Shown: piece after piece, positions 1 to 12,640 of the stretch
How positions within the stretch are numbered: position 1 is the stretch's first letter
Layout of the letters: each line of letters opens with the position of its first letter
Program-made: the position numbers and the translations under genes
Notes under the pieces: model-generated
Database searches by the model: none
The model's input: the letters and a program-made list of their open reading frames with translations, nothing else
What the model was told of the DNA's origin: nothing
Assembly (NCBI GenBank): GCA_028583605.1
Contig: CM053329.1
Span: forward strand, 38,373,161-38,437,160
From: Dastarcus helophoroides
Taxonomy: Eukaryota > Arthropoda > Insecta > Coleoptera > Bothrideridae
Reading direction: 5' to 3'
DNA length: 64,000 nt

Positions 1-1230
1 CTTTGGTGGTTAAAAGTTAAATCAATTTTGAATTGAAAATTTGCTTATTAGATAATTCATCAGTATTATAGATGTTTTGCCACAAAATATTCTCTTAAAT
101 TAATAGCTTGCTAGGATCTTGCCAAAAAATCTACTCTATAATTCAAAATTTCCCCCTTGGTGGTCCTTAAATAAACCAATTTTGAATTAAAAATTCGCTC
201 ATTAGCAAGTTCATCAGTATTACAATCATTTTGCCACAAAATATTGTCTAAAATTAATAGCTGTCCACTTGGGTGATCATGAACAATACGATTTCGCATT
301 AGAAATTTCGGTATTCAATGACCCATACTAATGCGAAGATTTTTTTCATGAAATGTTCTCTTCAATAGTACTGCCAAAAAAACCAAGAAAACTCAGTTGC
401 TAAATCGTTTAGCAATTTTGCTGACATTTGCACACTCCAAAATTCATATTTATTCTCTTAGAGGTGCACCCGCAAAACAATTTTGCTGTCAAAGATTCAT
501 CACTTCATATTTCATCAGAATTGCAAGGATTTTGCCAAGAAATTTAGTCTAAAATTCAAAATTTCTCTCTTGGTGGTCTATTGCTAAACTAATTTTGAGT
601 AGAAAATCCGCCTATTAGCTACTTCATCAGCATTACAGATGTTTTGCCACAAAATATTCTCTAAAATTAATAGTTGCCCACTTCGGTGATCATGAACAAT
701 ACGATTTCGCATCAAAAATTTCGGTTTTCAATGACCCATACTAATGCGAAGATTTTTTTCGTGAAATGTTCTCTTTAGTAATATTGCCAAAAAACCAAGA
801 AAACGCAGTTGCTAAATCGTTCAGCAATTTTGCTGACATTTGCTTATTCCAAAATTCATATTTATTCTCTTGGAGGTGCATCCCCAAAACAATTTTGCGG
901 TCAAAGATTCATCACTTCATATTTCATCAGAATTGCTAGGATTTGCCAAGAAATCTTCTCTTAAATTCAAAATATCTCCATTGGTGGTCTATTACCAAAT
1001 GTTCTCTTCAATAATACTGCTCTTGGAGGTGTATCACTAAAACAGTTTTGCAATAAAAAGTTCATTATTTAATATTTCATCAGAATTGCTAGGATTTTGC
1101 CAAGACATCTGCTCTAAAATTCAAAATTTCTCCTTTGGTGGTACTCACCTAAATTAATTTTGAATTAGAAATTTGCTTATTAGATAGTTCATCAATATTA
1201 CAAACGTTTTGCCACAAAATATCATCTAAA
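1..1230. repeat. Satellite array, unit about 415 bp, about three copies
   Basis: The motif ACCCATACTAATGCGAAG occurs near 321 and 733, and longer stretches around it (GATCATGAACAATACG, GCTAAATCGTTNAGCAATTTTGCTGACATTTGC) recur with the same spacing. A third partial copy runs from about 840 and carries a deletion around 1000. The array is cut by the window edge. No coding capacity; the short open frames here are by-products. Confidence 0.8.
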
Positions 1231-2774
1231 ATTGTTGCCTTTTGATGGATCAGTGCAAAATGTTTTCTCAAATTTTTGAATTTGAAGGTCGAAATTTTGA
1301 ATTTGAGGGTCAAAATTCGCGATTCGCCAGTTTCTTCTGGCTGACCTGTCACTAATCTTAAAAAGTTAATCAGTAGCTAACCGTGACATAAAGAACCAGT
1401 TTCGCTTCAACTCATCGTCGGACTGCAGCAAGTAGTTTCATGTTATTCATACAAATCATCACAGCATCTAAACTCTCAGACTTCCATTGACGAACGTGTG
1501 CCAATTTCTGTGGCTTCTAACCCTAGATATATTAAAGAGAAATGAATAATGGTAAAATACTTTATTAATAACAAATTTTGATAGATTCCAGAGACTCCTC
1601 ATGTTCCATTATCTTCTGAAGCAAACCTCCTAAGATTATCCTCTGATAAGTAACAATTCTAGAAATATTGATAACTCCGAAAAAAGACTTTTGAATTAAA
1701 CCAAATATTCAATTGTAGTCAATTAGCTACAACAGAACAAGCACAAGTACGAGATAAGTTAATGGCGAAATGAATATGATATTTATAACCCGTTTGTTTT
1801 GCCTTATCAATAACATTATAATTTTAAATATGGATTTTTATCTGGCCTTACTTGTAAAGAATTACTTAGAAATCATGCAAAATTTCAACATTTACACGTG
1901 GTGGATGAGAACTTCGCCGCGCAATTCGTCGGCCATTTTTTTCTATGATCCAATTGACCGAAGTGCAAACGCAAAATTTAAAGAACATCATAGCAGTCTG
2001 GCACAATTAAAAATGGATAAAGCGGTTCATTAATTCAAAATAGTGATAAGTATTTACTGGAAGTAGTTAACATTATCTTACAGTTTATAATTAGGAGTGA
2101 GAAGAACTTGTAACGCGATAACGAACTTTGAAAGTTCAAATTTGAGTGTTAATCTCGTTAACTGGATTCTAGTTTTGTGGGTAAAAGACAAAACAATAAT
2201 ATTTTAAATAACTGTGAAGCGATTGTTCGTATATTTTATAAATAAATTAATTCAACAACAATAAACTATCGTGACATGTCGGGAATTTTCGGTTACACGT
2301 GTAGCTGGTTCAAACAAATACTGACCTTGGTTTCGCCTCCTATCAAATACTTGGTTTATTCTGATCGCATTTGCTTACAATAAAATACCATTCGCGAAAT
2401 GTAAAAAACACTTTCACTAGTTCTTATTCAGCGAATTCCTTATCATTCTTAATTAAATTCTTCCATCTACTTAGGTAACTCGATTTGAAGCAGTTTGTAA
2501 ATATGTACGACCTTCGATAAAAACATTCAACTTGGGGTACACACGTGTATTGTAATCTATGGCAAATTCATAAACAATCTTCCGCATTTTACATATTTAA
2601 TTCCTCGCATTTGGCCATGAAAATTGATAATTCACACATTAGTGTATGTTTACTCGTCGTTGCGTAACTCCTACAATCGACTAAGCAGAATTCTGATAAG
2701 AATGAATCGCGGAAGTACTCGAAGCTATCGCCATCTCTTTAAACGTTTTCTCGGGTACAATTTTATCCCGTCAC
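1231..2774. other. Intergenic DNA with no recognised feature
   Basis: AT-rich sequence without tandem structure, apart from a short run of TTTGAATTTGA-like repeats at 1256-1320. The longest open frame (1770-2033, 87 codons) has no recognisable domain and no splice-site context. I see no gene. Confidence 0.5.
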
Positions 2775-2900
2775 GGCGGCACTGAATTGTCAGGGGGCCG
2801 CAGAATTGTCAGCGGCCACAGAATTGTCGGCGGCCACAGAACTGTCAGCCACCACAGAATTGTCAGCCACCACAGAATTGTCAGCGGCCACCGAATTCCG
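2775..2900. repeat. 18-bp minisatellite, about seven copies
   Basis: The unit GGCCACAGAATTGTCAGC is repeated head to tail with a few substitutions (GGCC/CACC variants). It is GC-rich against an AT-rich background. Eighteen is a multiple of three, so both strands stay open across it; the resulting repeat peptides are not evidence of a gene. Confidence 0.85.
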
Positions 2901-3179
2901 CAGCATTCTATGTCAGGACCTGATTTAAAGGTGTGCAACCGCATAGGGGCCTTCGCCAAAGTAGGTAGCCTCCTTTTTTATTTTAGTTATACAGTTGTGC
3001 TCACGTGAAAATCGACCATTTTTAGTTAAAAATATTGTGGACACGACATGATGACGAGTGTTGTAATATTTTCATAGCAAGATTAATCCACCACTGGCCA
3101 GGGATTACCAATTATTTTTTTTTTATAAAAAATCGATATTTTAAACCGAATCGAAACATTAATTATAAAAATTTGTGGT

Positions 3180-4760
3180 TCAAGCAATTTCAAATTATCG
3201 AAAAGGTCGAAATTTTGAAAAATAGACGACATCTTTTATTGAAATTTTGGAAAAACTGTCGACACAAAGAAATAACCAAAACTTTTAATTTGAAAATTTG
3301 TTGTTCAAAAAATGTCAAAATTTCGAAAAACATTAAATATTGAAAAATAGACGAAAGAAATTCGAAAATTTGACGAAATGGGCAAATTTTCAAAAAAAAT
3401 GAAGTTTTTAAAGAGTGGACGTTTTGAAAATATATCAAAAGTTTATTGTTTAAAAATGGGACGAATTTTGAATTAAAATTTTGAAAAACCCAAAACTTTA
3501 TAAAAAAGTCGAATTGTTTAGAAATTATTGATCGAACATTTCAAAAAAGCTGAAATTTTGAAAAAATATCGAATTTTGAAAAAATCGAAGTTTTGAATCC
3601 AGTCCTAACGATTTCCAAAAAAGTCGAAATTTGAAAAAAGTCCAATTCAATTGAAAAAATAATAATATTTTTTTTAAAAAATATCCTGCATTTTTGGTAA
3701 AAGCCGGAACGTTTGAAAATTTGACGAATTTTGAATTAAAGTTTTGAAAAACCACCAAAAAATTGAAAAGTCAATATTTTGAAAAATGTTGAAATTTTTG
3801 TTAGAATTCTCAAAAAAGTCGAACTATAGAGAGAAACCTAAACCTTGAAAAAATCTAATTTTTGAGAAATTCTTTATCGAACATTTCAAAAATGGTAAAA
3901 TTTTGGAAATAAATCGAATTTTCAAAAAAATCAAAGTTTTGAATCAAGTCGTAACAATTTCCAAAAAAAGTCGAAATTTTGAAAAAATCGTTTAATTAAA
4001 ATAAAATTGAAATATTTTACGAAAAACGCAGTTTTCAAAAAATTTCAAATTTTCGAAAGTGCTTTTCATTAAACGAAAATTTCGAAAAATTTCCAAAAAA
4101 TTTAGTCAAAATTCTCAAAAAAATCAAAGTCACAATTTTTAAAAATGTTGAAATTTTCACCAGTCAAGATGCTCCAAAAAGTCGAACTTCATCTAACCTA
4201 ACCTAAAACTTTTTGAAAAAGTCGGATATTTAGAAATATTTGATCGAAAAATGCAAAAAAGACTAAATTTTTGAAAAAATACCTAACTTTAAAGAAATCG
4301 AAATTTTGAATCGAACCGTACTAATTTACTTCCAAAAAGTCGAAATTCTGAAAAATAGGTAAATTTTAAAAAGTCAAATTTTTCACACAATTCGATGTGT
4401 CCCAAAAAATCAAAATTTTGAAAAAAAAAGATCCCGATTATCAAAAGAAATCGAAACTATGACGACATGGGCACATTTTCAAATAAAATTGATTATTTAA
4501 AAAAGAATGGTTTTGAAAAAATGTCGACATTTGAAAAAAATGTCGAAATTTAACAAATCCTAATTTACCAGTTGAAATTTTGAAGAAAGTCTTAATTACA
4601 AAAAAAAGTTTGCAAAAAAAGTCGAAGTTTCGGAAGAAAATTGGTTGAAATCTGACGGAATTTATAAAGGATAGTCGAAATTGCCAAAGACAGTAAAAAT
4701 TTTCAAAAAAGTCGCAGTTAGTTTTCAAAATGGTCGAATTTTACAAAACAGTTGATGTAG
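3180..4760. repeat. Degenerate GTCGAAATTTTGAAAAA simple repeat tract
   Basis: Dense, imperfect repetition of GTCGAAATTTTGAAAAA-like units of roughly 17-20 bp, with no strict period. Phe/Lys/Asn-rich open frames on both strands are products of the repeat composition. The same motif makes up tracts at 9030-10590, 13770-14330, 20170-21660, 23100-28640, 34100-35030, 43200-45640, 48160-49090, 52310-53290 and 56330-62030. Confidence 0.8.
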
Positions 4761-4949
4761 TGTTTTAGTTTTGGAATTTTTTGGAAAACTAGCCATGTTG
4801 TAAAATAAGTGATTTCCCTTTTCTAGTGATTTAGACGAAATTATTTGAATTTGGGGCATTTCGATAAGTTTTTAGGGGTAAAAGTTTGGTAGCAGTTGGC
4901 AACCCTTATTTCTATTTAAATTTCAGTTGTGTCTTATAAATATAGCTAT

Positions 4950-6425
4950 TGCCCACCACTTCATTTGCGTAGAGTAAATATTGAATAAGAAAAGTTTTTT
5001 TTAAGTTACTTACCAAATACGAACTTTGTGTCGCTAAACAAGAATTATTTCAACAATAAAACGAAATAATAAGTCATAGAATTAAGTATATTTAGAAATC
5101 GATAAATATTCTATGGTTGCACATAGATAACAACAAGATAGCAATCATTGTTACGAAAATTTATGAAGTTTATACAACATAAATAATTCCTTATTATAAA
5201 CTTCGGTAGTTTTCGATCAACTGTGTATCTAGAGATTGTCTGCCACTTCGTTTGCGTAGACATTGAAAAAGAAAAGATTTTTTTTAAGTTACTTACCAAA
5301 TACGAATGGAATTATTTACCAAGTACGAACTTTTGACACCAGACGAGAATTACTTCAACAATAAAACGAAATAATAAGTCTTAGAATAAGTATATTTAGA
5401 AATCGATAAATATTCTATGGTTGCACATAGATAACAACCTCAATTTTTGACTGCAATCATTGTTACGAAAATTTATGAAGTTTATACAACATAAATAATT
5501 CCTTATTATAAACTTCAGTAATTTTCGATCAACTGTGTATCTAGAGAATGCCTGCCACTTCGTTTGCGTAGGTAGACATTGAAAAAAAAATTTTTTTTAA
5601 GTTACTTACCAAGTACGAAATTTTGACACCAGACGAGAATTATTTCAACAATAAAACGAAATATTAAGTCATAGAATAAGTATATTTACAAATCGATAAA
5701 TATTCTATGGCTGTACATAGATAACAACCTCAATTTTTGACTGCAATCATTGTTACGAAAATTTATGAAGTTTATACAACATAAATGATTCCTAATTATA
5801 AACTTTAGCAGTTTTCGTTCAACTGTGCATCTAGAGATTGCCTGCCACTTCGTTTGCGTAGACATTGAAAAAGAAAAGATTTTTTTTTAAGCTACTTACC
5901 AAGTTCGAATGGAATTACTTACCAAGTACGAACTTTTGACACCAAACGCAATTATTTCAACAATAAAACAACGAAATAATAAGTCATAGCATAGATATAT
6001 TTAGAAATCGATAAATATTCTCTGGTTCTACATAGATAATAACCTCAATGTTTGACTGCACTCATTGTTACGAAAATTTATGAAGTTTATACAACATGAA
6101 TTATTCCTAATTATAAACTTTAGCAGTTTTCGTTCAACTGTGCATCTAGAGATTGCCTGCCACTTCGTTTGCGTAGACATTGAAAAAGAAAAGATTTTTT
6201 TTAAGCTACTTACCAAGTTCGAATGGAATTACTTACCAAGTACGAACTTTTGACACCAAACGCAATTATTTCAACAATAAAACGAAATAATTAAGTCATA
6301 GCATAGATATATTTAGAAATCGATAAATATTCTGTGGTTCTACATAGATAATAACCTCAATGTTTGAATGCAATAATTGTAACGAAAATTTATGAACCTT
6401 CATAATTCTTATTTATAACTTTATT
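4950..6425. repeat. Tandem repeat, unit about 290-315 bp, about 4.5 copies
   Basis: CCACTTCGTTTGCGTAGACA recurs at about 4957 (diverged), 5243, 5556, 5845 and 6160. Each is followed by GAAAAAGAAAAGATTTTTTTTAAG and a shared stretch with ATCGATAAATATTCT. Copies are close in sequence, with small insertions such as CTCAATTTTTGACTG. The last copy runs into the 6425-7440 duplicated block, and a diverged part of the unit is seen again near 11465-11560. Confidence 0.85.
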
Positions 6426-7440
6426 AGTTTTTGTCTAGTTGTGTAAACAAACATGCTTTTGCATTTACATTTATCCAAATATATACAAAATAATAGAAAA
6501 TATCGTATTTACCTTTCCATTTCGACCAAGGATATTTTCCTTTGCCGAACTGCTTCCCAATGTGCACAAAAATCAGAAATTTATGAACACGCTTATTACC
6601 AGCTGTTCTGGCAATTTAGTGGATAATTCACTTCACTAATTTAACTGAAATATAAAAAGTATCACAGTAATGTGAACCAAATAAACTTAAACTTCACCAA
6701 TGTAACCACTCCTAAAAACGATCACATTTTCTGTTAACGTTTCGTTAACGTTTGCGTAACCGAAATTGCTATTCTAAAAGCAAAATATCAAAATTTTAAA
6801 CTTCGCTAATGTCAACTTCACTATTTTCACTCAATATAAAAGTAACACAGATATTAAACATATTCCCATTTTTTTGACATTTCGTTTGCTGTTTACGTAA
6901 ACTAAATTCTTAGTCTACAAAAAAAATACTGAACTATTTTAAACTCCACTATCACACTACTAAACACATTAACGTTAACGCAACCAAAGTTCGTTCCATT
7001 TTAAGAGAAAAACGCCAAACTATTCTAAAAAGCAACAAATTCTCTTCGACAGCCGAATTCTCAAGCACAGACTTCTTCAAATCATAAAATTCAGTTGAAG
7101 TGACGTAACCTTCAAACGTCATTGTGAGACGAGATCAAGGTGATGTTTACAAGATTTACCTTTTAAATTTAAATAGAACGGCTGATCGTTGATTGGATAT
7201 TCAATACAAGCCAACCAAAAGTCAACTACAGTAAAATAAAACAATTCGCGCGGCAAAAAAATCATATACATCAAACGATAATCACATAATAAAAACAGAG
7301 CTAATTAAAAAGCGTCTTTCTTGGGAGACGAAACTAGATCGGGGTAAATGAACTACCCACGCGAGCATAGATGTTATTCATTGAGAAGAGTTGCGTTCAA
7401 TGCGGATAGCAGTAATCGTGTCCGTCATTGTTGTTAGATA
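6425..7440. repeat. Segmental duplication, copy 1 (partner 11600-12640)
   Basis: This block and 11600-12640 share many ordered stretches: TTTACATTTAT..., CTTTGC(C/G)GAACTG, GGCAATTTAGTGGATAAT/GACAATTTAGTGGATAAT, GTGACGTAACCTT, GATGTTTACAAG, GTTGATTG(G/T)ATATTCAATACAAGC, and ACTACCCACGCGAGCATAGA with GAGTTGCGTTCA. Divergence is moderate, with many small indels. No open frame is conserved between the copies, so the shared sequence is non-coding or a dead mobile element. Copy 1 holds one copy of the 190-bp unit that is amplified after copy 2. Confidence 0.75.
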
Positions 7441-9030
7441 ATGTGTGTTAAATGTTTAATTATCATTGCAGAATAACAGAGTTACGCATGAATCATATCA
7501 TAATGTGACAAAATTACGCCGCCCCAAATTGATTTTCTATTATTATTTATGTGGTTTATCTAAATGTGATGGTTTCTTAAAATTTTCGGGGAATAAAGTG
7601 TTATGTTTTTAAGCATAATGTTTTTTTTTACAATTAACGAGATGACGTATTTTTATTGTGTAGATTAATTTTATATTACAAATATATTTTTTGGATTAAT
7701 AAATAAATTGGTTATAAGTGGTCAGGACCGTACCCAATATTTCGTAGTATTATTTTAAGTCGTTCGTCGTTTTTCTTGACATTTCTATTTTCGTCAAATA
7801 TCAGTTTCGTTCCCGAAATGTTTGCGCTTGCCTGGAAATGTCCCCTAAAGTCGAAATTTCGAGTAGGAAATTTCGAAAAAATAGAAATGTCTGATCGAAA
7901 CTTTGTTTCCTGAAATTTCGAGTCTAATCTTGAACTCGACTACTTTAAGCTTGAAACTTTGACTTTAATCTTGTGAAACTTCGTCGTTAATGTTGAAATG
8001 TTCATACTTATGACTTATCGTCATGAAACTCAACTATCGTCATGAAACTTGATATTTTTGTGGAAAAATCGACATTTTCAAATTGAAGTTGATTTTTTTA
8101 ACTCCTGTTGAAAATAGGAAATTTCTGGTCTTTTCTATAGATTTCGAGTTGCAAGTAGACGTAAGTGAACGTTTGCATTTTATTTTTATAAATTTCGAGT
8201 GACATGGAAGTAATTAACATCATACATAGGGGGCGCCATCTAGTGAAGTAGAAGCGAAATACGCCACGAAAGGCGCATCAGCGGAAGCAGAAATTTCAAA
8301 GCACTCAAGGAAGGGACCTCGAGGTGACCGAATCGCTTGTAAAACCAGACAAAGAAAAAGTCCGACAGATTTGACGTGATTAACGAGCGAAACATTTTTT
8401 TATAGAACTTCTTCCCCATATGACTCACACCGGAGGCCAACATTTGGGAATTAAATAACCGAGCTATGAGATAAATTAAAATATGGTTCAAGAGCAAGGC
8501 GATTTTATTACAGTGGGCGTCACGTCCAACTGTTAACCTTCACCTTGCCTTTGCTTGTACAAAACTGAAACATTAAAACGAAGGTTAAACGGCTGCGAGA
8601 AAAATGACGAATTATAAACGATGTGATGAAAAATCACCGTCCGGTTAGTAGTTTAACGCACCCGACAATCATATGTTTTTGTTGTGTTGTGCTTAGTCCG
8701 ATAAATACATCATACAAATTAACACATTATAAGCGGATTATACAATCTTAGGGCCCCTCGGTTTAATTTTAGCTTTCCGCGCTATCAAAATATGTTTACG
8801 AAAGCGGAATAGAAATTTTAATTTACACAATGAATGGCAAACACGTGTATTAAGTATTTTGTTTTCTATTTTCATTCCGCTCGTTTGTTTGTTAATAGTG
8901 ACACTGACAGCACCAGACAAAGGTTGATGTCTTATACAATTTATTTTGTTATTTTTTCTTGGACAAGTGGATTTTAAAATTTCCTCAGTATAGCGCCATC
9001 TATCGGCCGTTTCAGAAGTATACATTAAAC
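7441..9030. other. Intergenic DNA; two GCGCCATCTA motifs, otherwise no feature recognised
   Basis: Mostly single-copy looking sequence, with some TTTCGA-type repeats at 7840-8110. GGGGCGCCATCTAGTG lies at 8230-8245 and TAGCGCCATCTATCGG at 8991-9006. Both resemble the reverse complement of CTCF-type zinc-finger sites, but this rests on motif similarity only. Short open frames here show no domain. Confidence 0.4.
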
Positions 9031-10590
9031 AGGGTCAGTTCATCTTTTGTCAAAATTTCGATTTTTATCTCAAAATTCGCACTGCTTCGACAAATTTCGA
9101 GCTTTTCCTCAAAATTAATCTCTTTTCTAAAAGTTGATTTCCCAAAATGATTTTAAATTCGACTTTCTCTGAGAAATTTCGACTTTATAGTTGGACGCTT
9201 CTCGAAAGTTCGAGGTTTTTCAAAATTCGTACTTTCTTTCGAAATTGTTTTACTAGTTTTCTCAAAATTCGACTTTTCTTGAGAACCTCAAATCCTATTA
9301 AACATGTCTTCTTAAAATATCAATTTATTCGATCGACTTGTTTCTCAAAATTCGCCTTTTTCTCAAAATTTCCACTTTTTATCAAAATTCGACATTTTGC
9401 CTTTCTGCAAATTTCGATTTTTTTCTCAAAATTGGATCTTTTCCAAAATATGGTTTCTTAAAATGACTCTAAAATTCCTTTCTCCACGAAATTTCGACCT
9501 TTTTTCAAGTTTTACACTTTTCGAAAGTTCCACACTTTTCCAAAGTTCCACACTTTTCCAAAGTTCCACACTTTTCCAAAGTTCCACACTATTCGAAAGT
9601 TCCATATATTTTTGAAATTCTTCTTTTCTTTGCAAATCATTTGATCATTTTTTTGAAAATACAATTTTTCGGAAAAATCTCGACTTTTGTTTAAATTCGT
9701 TTCGTTCTCTAAATTTCAGTTGATTCTTCAAATTCAATTCATTTCTCAAAATTCGCCATTTTTTCAAAATTTCGTGTTTTGTCTTAGAATTCGATTTTTT
9801 ATGTTCATGTATGTTTATGCCAATTTCGATTTTTGTTTCTTCAAAATTGATGTTTTTTTTTCGATAGTTGATTTCCCAAAACGATTTCAAATTCGTTTTT
9901 TTTCTTGAATATTTCGAATTAAAGTTGGACACTTTCCACAAGTTAATTATTTCAAAATTCGTCGTTCGAAATTATTTTCATTTTTTCAAAATTCGACTTT
10001 TCCCGAAAATTTCGACTTTTTCCGAAAATTTCGACTTTTCCCGAAAATTTCGACTTTTCCCGAAAATGTCGACTTTTTTTTGAATTCGTCTTTTTCTCGA
10101 AGTTTCAATTCATTCCCAAAAGTCGACTTATTTCTCAAATTTCGTTTTTTTTTCTAAAAATTTCGAATTTTATCTCAAAATTCGACCTTTTGCGTTTCTG
10201 CAAATTTCGATTCTTTTTTTACTCAAAATTGTTCTCTATTTGGAAGCCTCATTTCTCAAAATTTGTCCTTAAATTCTACTTTGTCTGGAAATTTTCGACT
10301 TTTCTTTAAAGTTCGACTACGAAGGCGTAGAAAGGACATCGATTAAAAAAAATGCCTTTTAAATAAACATTTCGACTTTAATCTGGAAATTTTAGCTCTT
10401 TTCTCGAAATTTCGACTGTTATCTCTAAATTTCGAGTTTAACCTCCAAAATTTCGATCTTGAACTCGAAATTTTGACTTTTTTCTCGAAATTCCGAGATT
10501 GCAGTCGAAATTTCAGCTTTAATCCCGAAATTTTGATTTTAAACTCGAAATTTCGACTTTTTTCTGGAAATTTTGGTTTTTTCTCGAAAT
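9030..10590. repeat. Degenerate TTTCTCAAAATTCGACTTTT repeat tract
   Basis: This is the reverse-strand version of the GTCGAAATTTTGA motif. It contains two cleaner local arrays. At about 9515-9600 an 18-bp unit AGTTCCACACTTTTCCAA occurs about five times. At about 9985-10075 a unit of about 19 bp, TCGACTTTTCCCGAAAATT, occurs about four times. No gene. Confidence 0.8.
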
Positions 10591-11440
10591 TTTGAGATTA
10601 AAGTCGAAATTTCGAGAAAAAAAGTCGAAATTTCCAGAAGAAAGTCGAAAAGTCAAAATTTTGGTAATTAAAATAGAAATTACTGAACGCACCCTACTAC
10701 CAACTGTCAATATTGTTGGGAAAGTCGGAATGTCGACTTTAAACTCGAAATTTCGGTTTTTTTCTGGAAATTTTAACATTTTCTCGAAATTTTGAGATTA
10801 AAGTCGAAATTTCGAGAAAAAATTCGAAATTTCCAGAAAAAAAGTCGAAATTTCAAGTTTAAAGTCAAAATTTTGGTCATTAAAATAGAAATTACTGAAC
10901 GCACCCTACTACCAACTGTCAATATTGTTGGCAAAGTCGAAATGTCAACTTTAACCTCGAAATTTCGACTTTTTTCTGGAAATTTTGATTTTTTCTCGAA
11001 ATTTTGAGATTTAAGTCGAAATTTCGAGAAAAAAGTCGAAATTTCCAGAAGAAAGTCGAAATTTCGAGTTTAAAGTCAAAATTTTGGTAATTAAAATAGA
11101 AATTACTGAACGCACCCTACTACCAACTGTCAATATTGTTGGGAAAGTCAAAATGTCGACTTTAAACTCGAAATTTCGGTTTTTTCCTGGAAATTTTGAC
11201 ATTTTTCTCGAAATTTTGAGATTAAAGTCGAAATTTCGAGAAAAAAGTCGAAATTTCCAGAAAAAAAGTCGAAATTTCGAGTTAAAACTCACAATTTTGG
11301 TAATTAAAATAGAAATTACTGAACGCACCCTACTACCAACTGTCAATATTGTTGGGAAAGTCGGAATGTCGACTTTAAACTCGAAATTTCGACTTAAATC
11401 TCGAATTTTCGAGAAAAAAATCCAGATTTCAAGTTTAAAC
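10590..11440. repeat. Tandem repeat, unit about 213 bp, about four copies
   Basis: TACTGAACGCACCCTACTAC recurs at about 10681, 10893, 11106 and 11320. Each copy is followed by CAACTGTCAATATTGTTGG and flanked by near-palindromic AAACTCGAAATTTCGACTTT-like sequence. Copies are very similar, so the array is young. Open frames of up to 143 codons on both strands repeat the same peptide and are by-products of the array. Confidence 0.85.
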
Positions 11441-11454
11441 AATTATTTAAAAAA

Positions 11455-12640
11455 GAAAAGGACATAAATAAAACTCAGAAGCAATAAGAAGTATATTTTG
11501 AAATTAACGACAAATATTCTATGGTTGCTCAAATAACCTCAATTTTTGAGAACGTCAACTGCAAATTATTTACAAAATTTACGCAATTTGCGTGTTAGAG
11601 GTGTAAAGTTAACAAACCCATCTTTGGATTTACATTTATATATGTATACTCTACATTGTGTATAAAATATTACAAAATAATAAACATTTTACGTACCCTG
11701 TTTAAAATCCGATCAAGGATTTCTTTCCTTTGCGGAACTGATTCTTAATATTCATAGTTTGGGTTGTGAACGCTATTGTCTGAACATAGTCCCTACTTGG
11801 TGTTCTGACAATTTAGTGGATAATTTACTTCACTAATTTGACCATTATAAAAATATCGCACTTAAAACAATCACATTTGCTTTTACACTCCGTTAACTTT
11901 TGGGCAACCGAAATTCTCCTTATTCTAAAAGAAAAATACTGAAATATATCAAAATTCACTAATTTCACTAAAGTAAATCTGCCACAGATACTACACAGTT
12001 AACAAAAATTCCATTTTATTTGACATTTTTTCGTTTACTATTTTTACGTAACACAATTTCTGATTCTACGAGAAAATTACCGAACTATATTTTAAACTTC
12101 ACTAATTTGACAACCATCACACTAATAAACTTAACTTAATAAATCATCACACTAATAAACTTAACTTAATAAACCTTCACACTATTAAAAGCAATCGTAT
12201 TTTCTTTTGTATTAACGTTTGCACACCCTAAATTCGTCTCACTTGGAAAAAAATACCAAAATACTTTTAAAATCTTTTGACAACGGAATTCATAAACACA
12301 GAATATTACCTTCTTAAAATTATAGTGACGTAACCTTGAAACGCCATTATGTGACACGAGAGCAAGGCGATGTTTACAAGGTTTGCCTTTTAAATAGAAC
12401 GAACGACCGTTGATTGTATATTCAATACAAGCTAATTAAATGAAAACTAGAGTAAAATAACATAATTTTCGGCACATAAAATTATCTACACCAGACAATA
12501 ATTACATAATAAGAACAGAAAATAATGAAAAGCGTCTTTCTTTAGCGATAATGCACAAACGGGATAAACGAACTACCCACGCGAGCATAGACATTACACA
12601 TGGAACAGAGTTGCGTTCAGTGCGAATAGCTGATAGCAGC
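11455..12640. repeat. Segmental duplication, copy 2
   Basis: Partner of 6425-7440, beginning with a diverged part of the 300-bp unit (ACAAATATTCTATGGTTGC, ATAACCTCAATTTTTGA). It keeps GTGACGTAACCTT at about 12323 and GATGTTTACAAG at about 12370. A small direct repeat (ATCACACTAATAAACTTAACTTAATAAA) sits at 12115-12180. Its end leads into the 190-bp tandem array. Confidence 0.75.

Noticed and set aside
10519..11467. Open frames of 86-143 codons on both strands at 10519-11467
   Set aside because: They repeat with the 213-bp tandem unit on both strands and show no domain.
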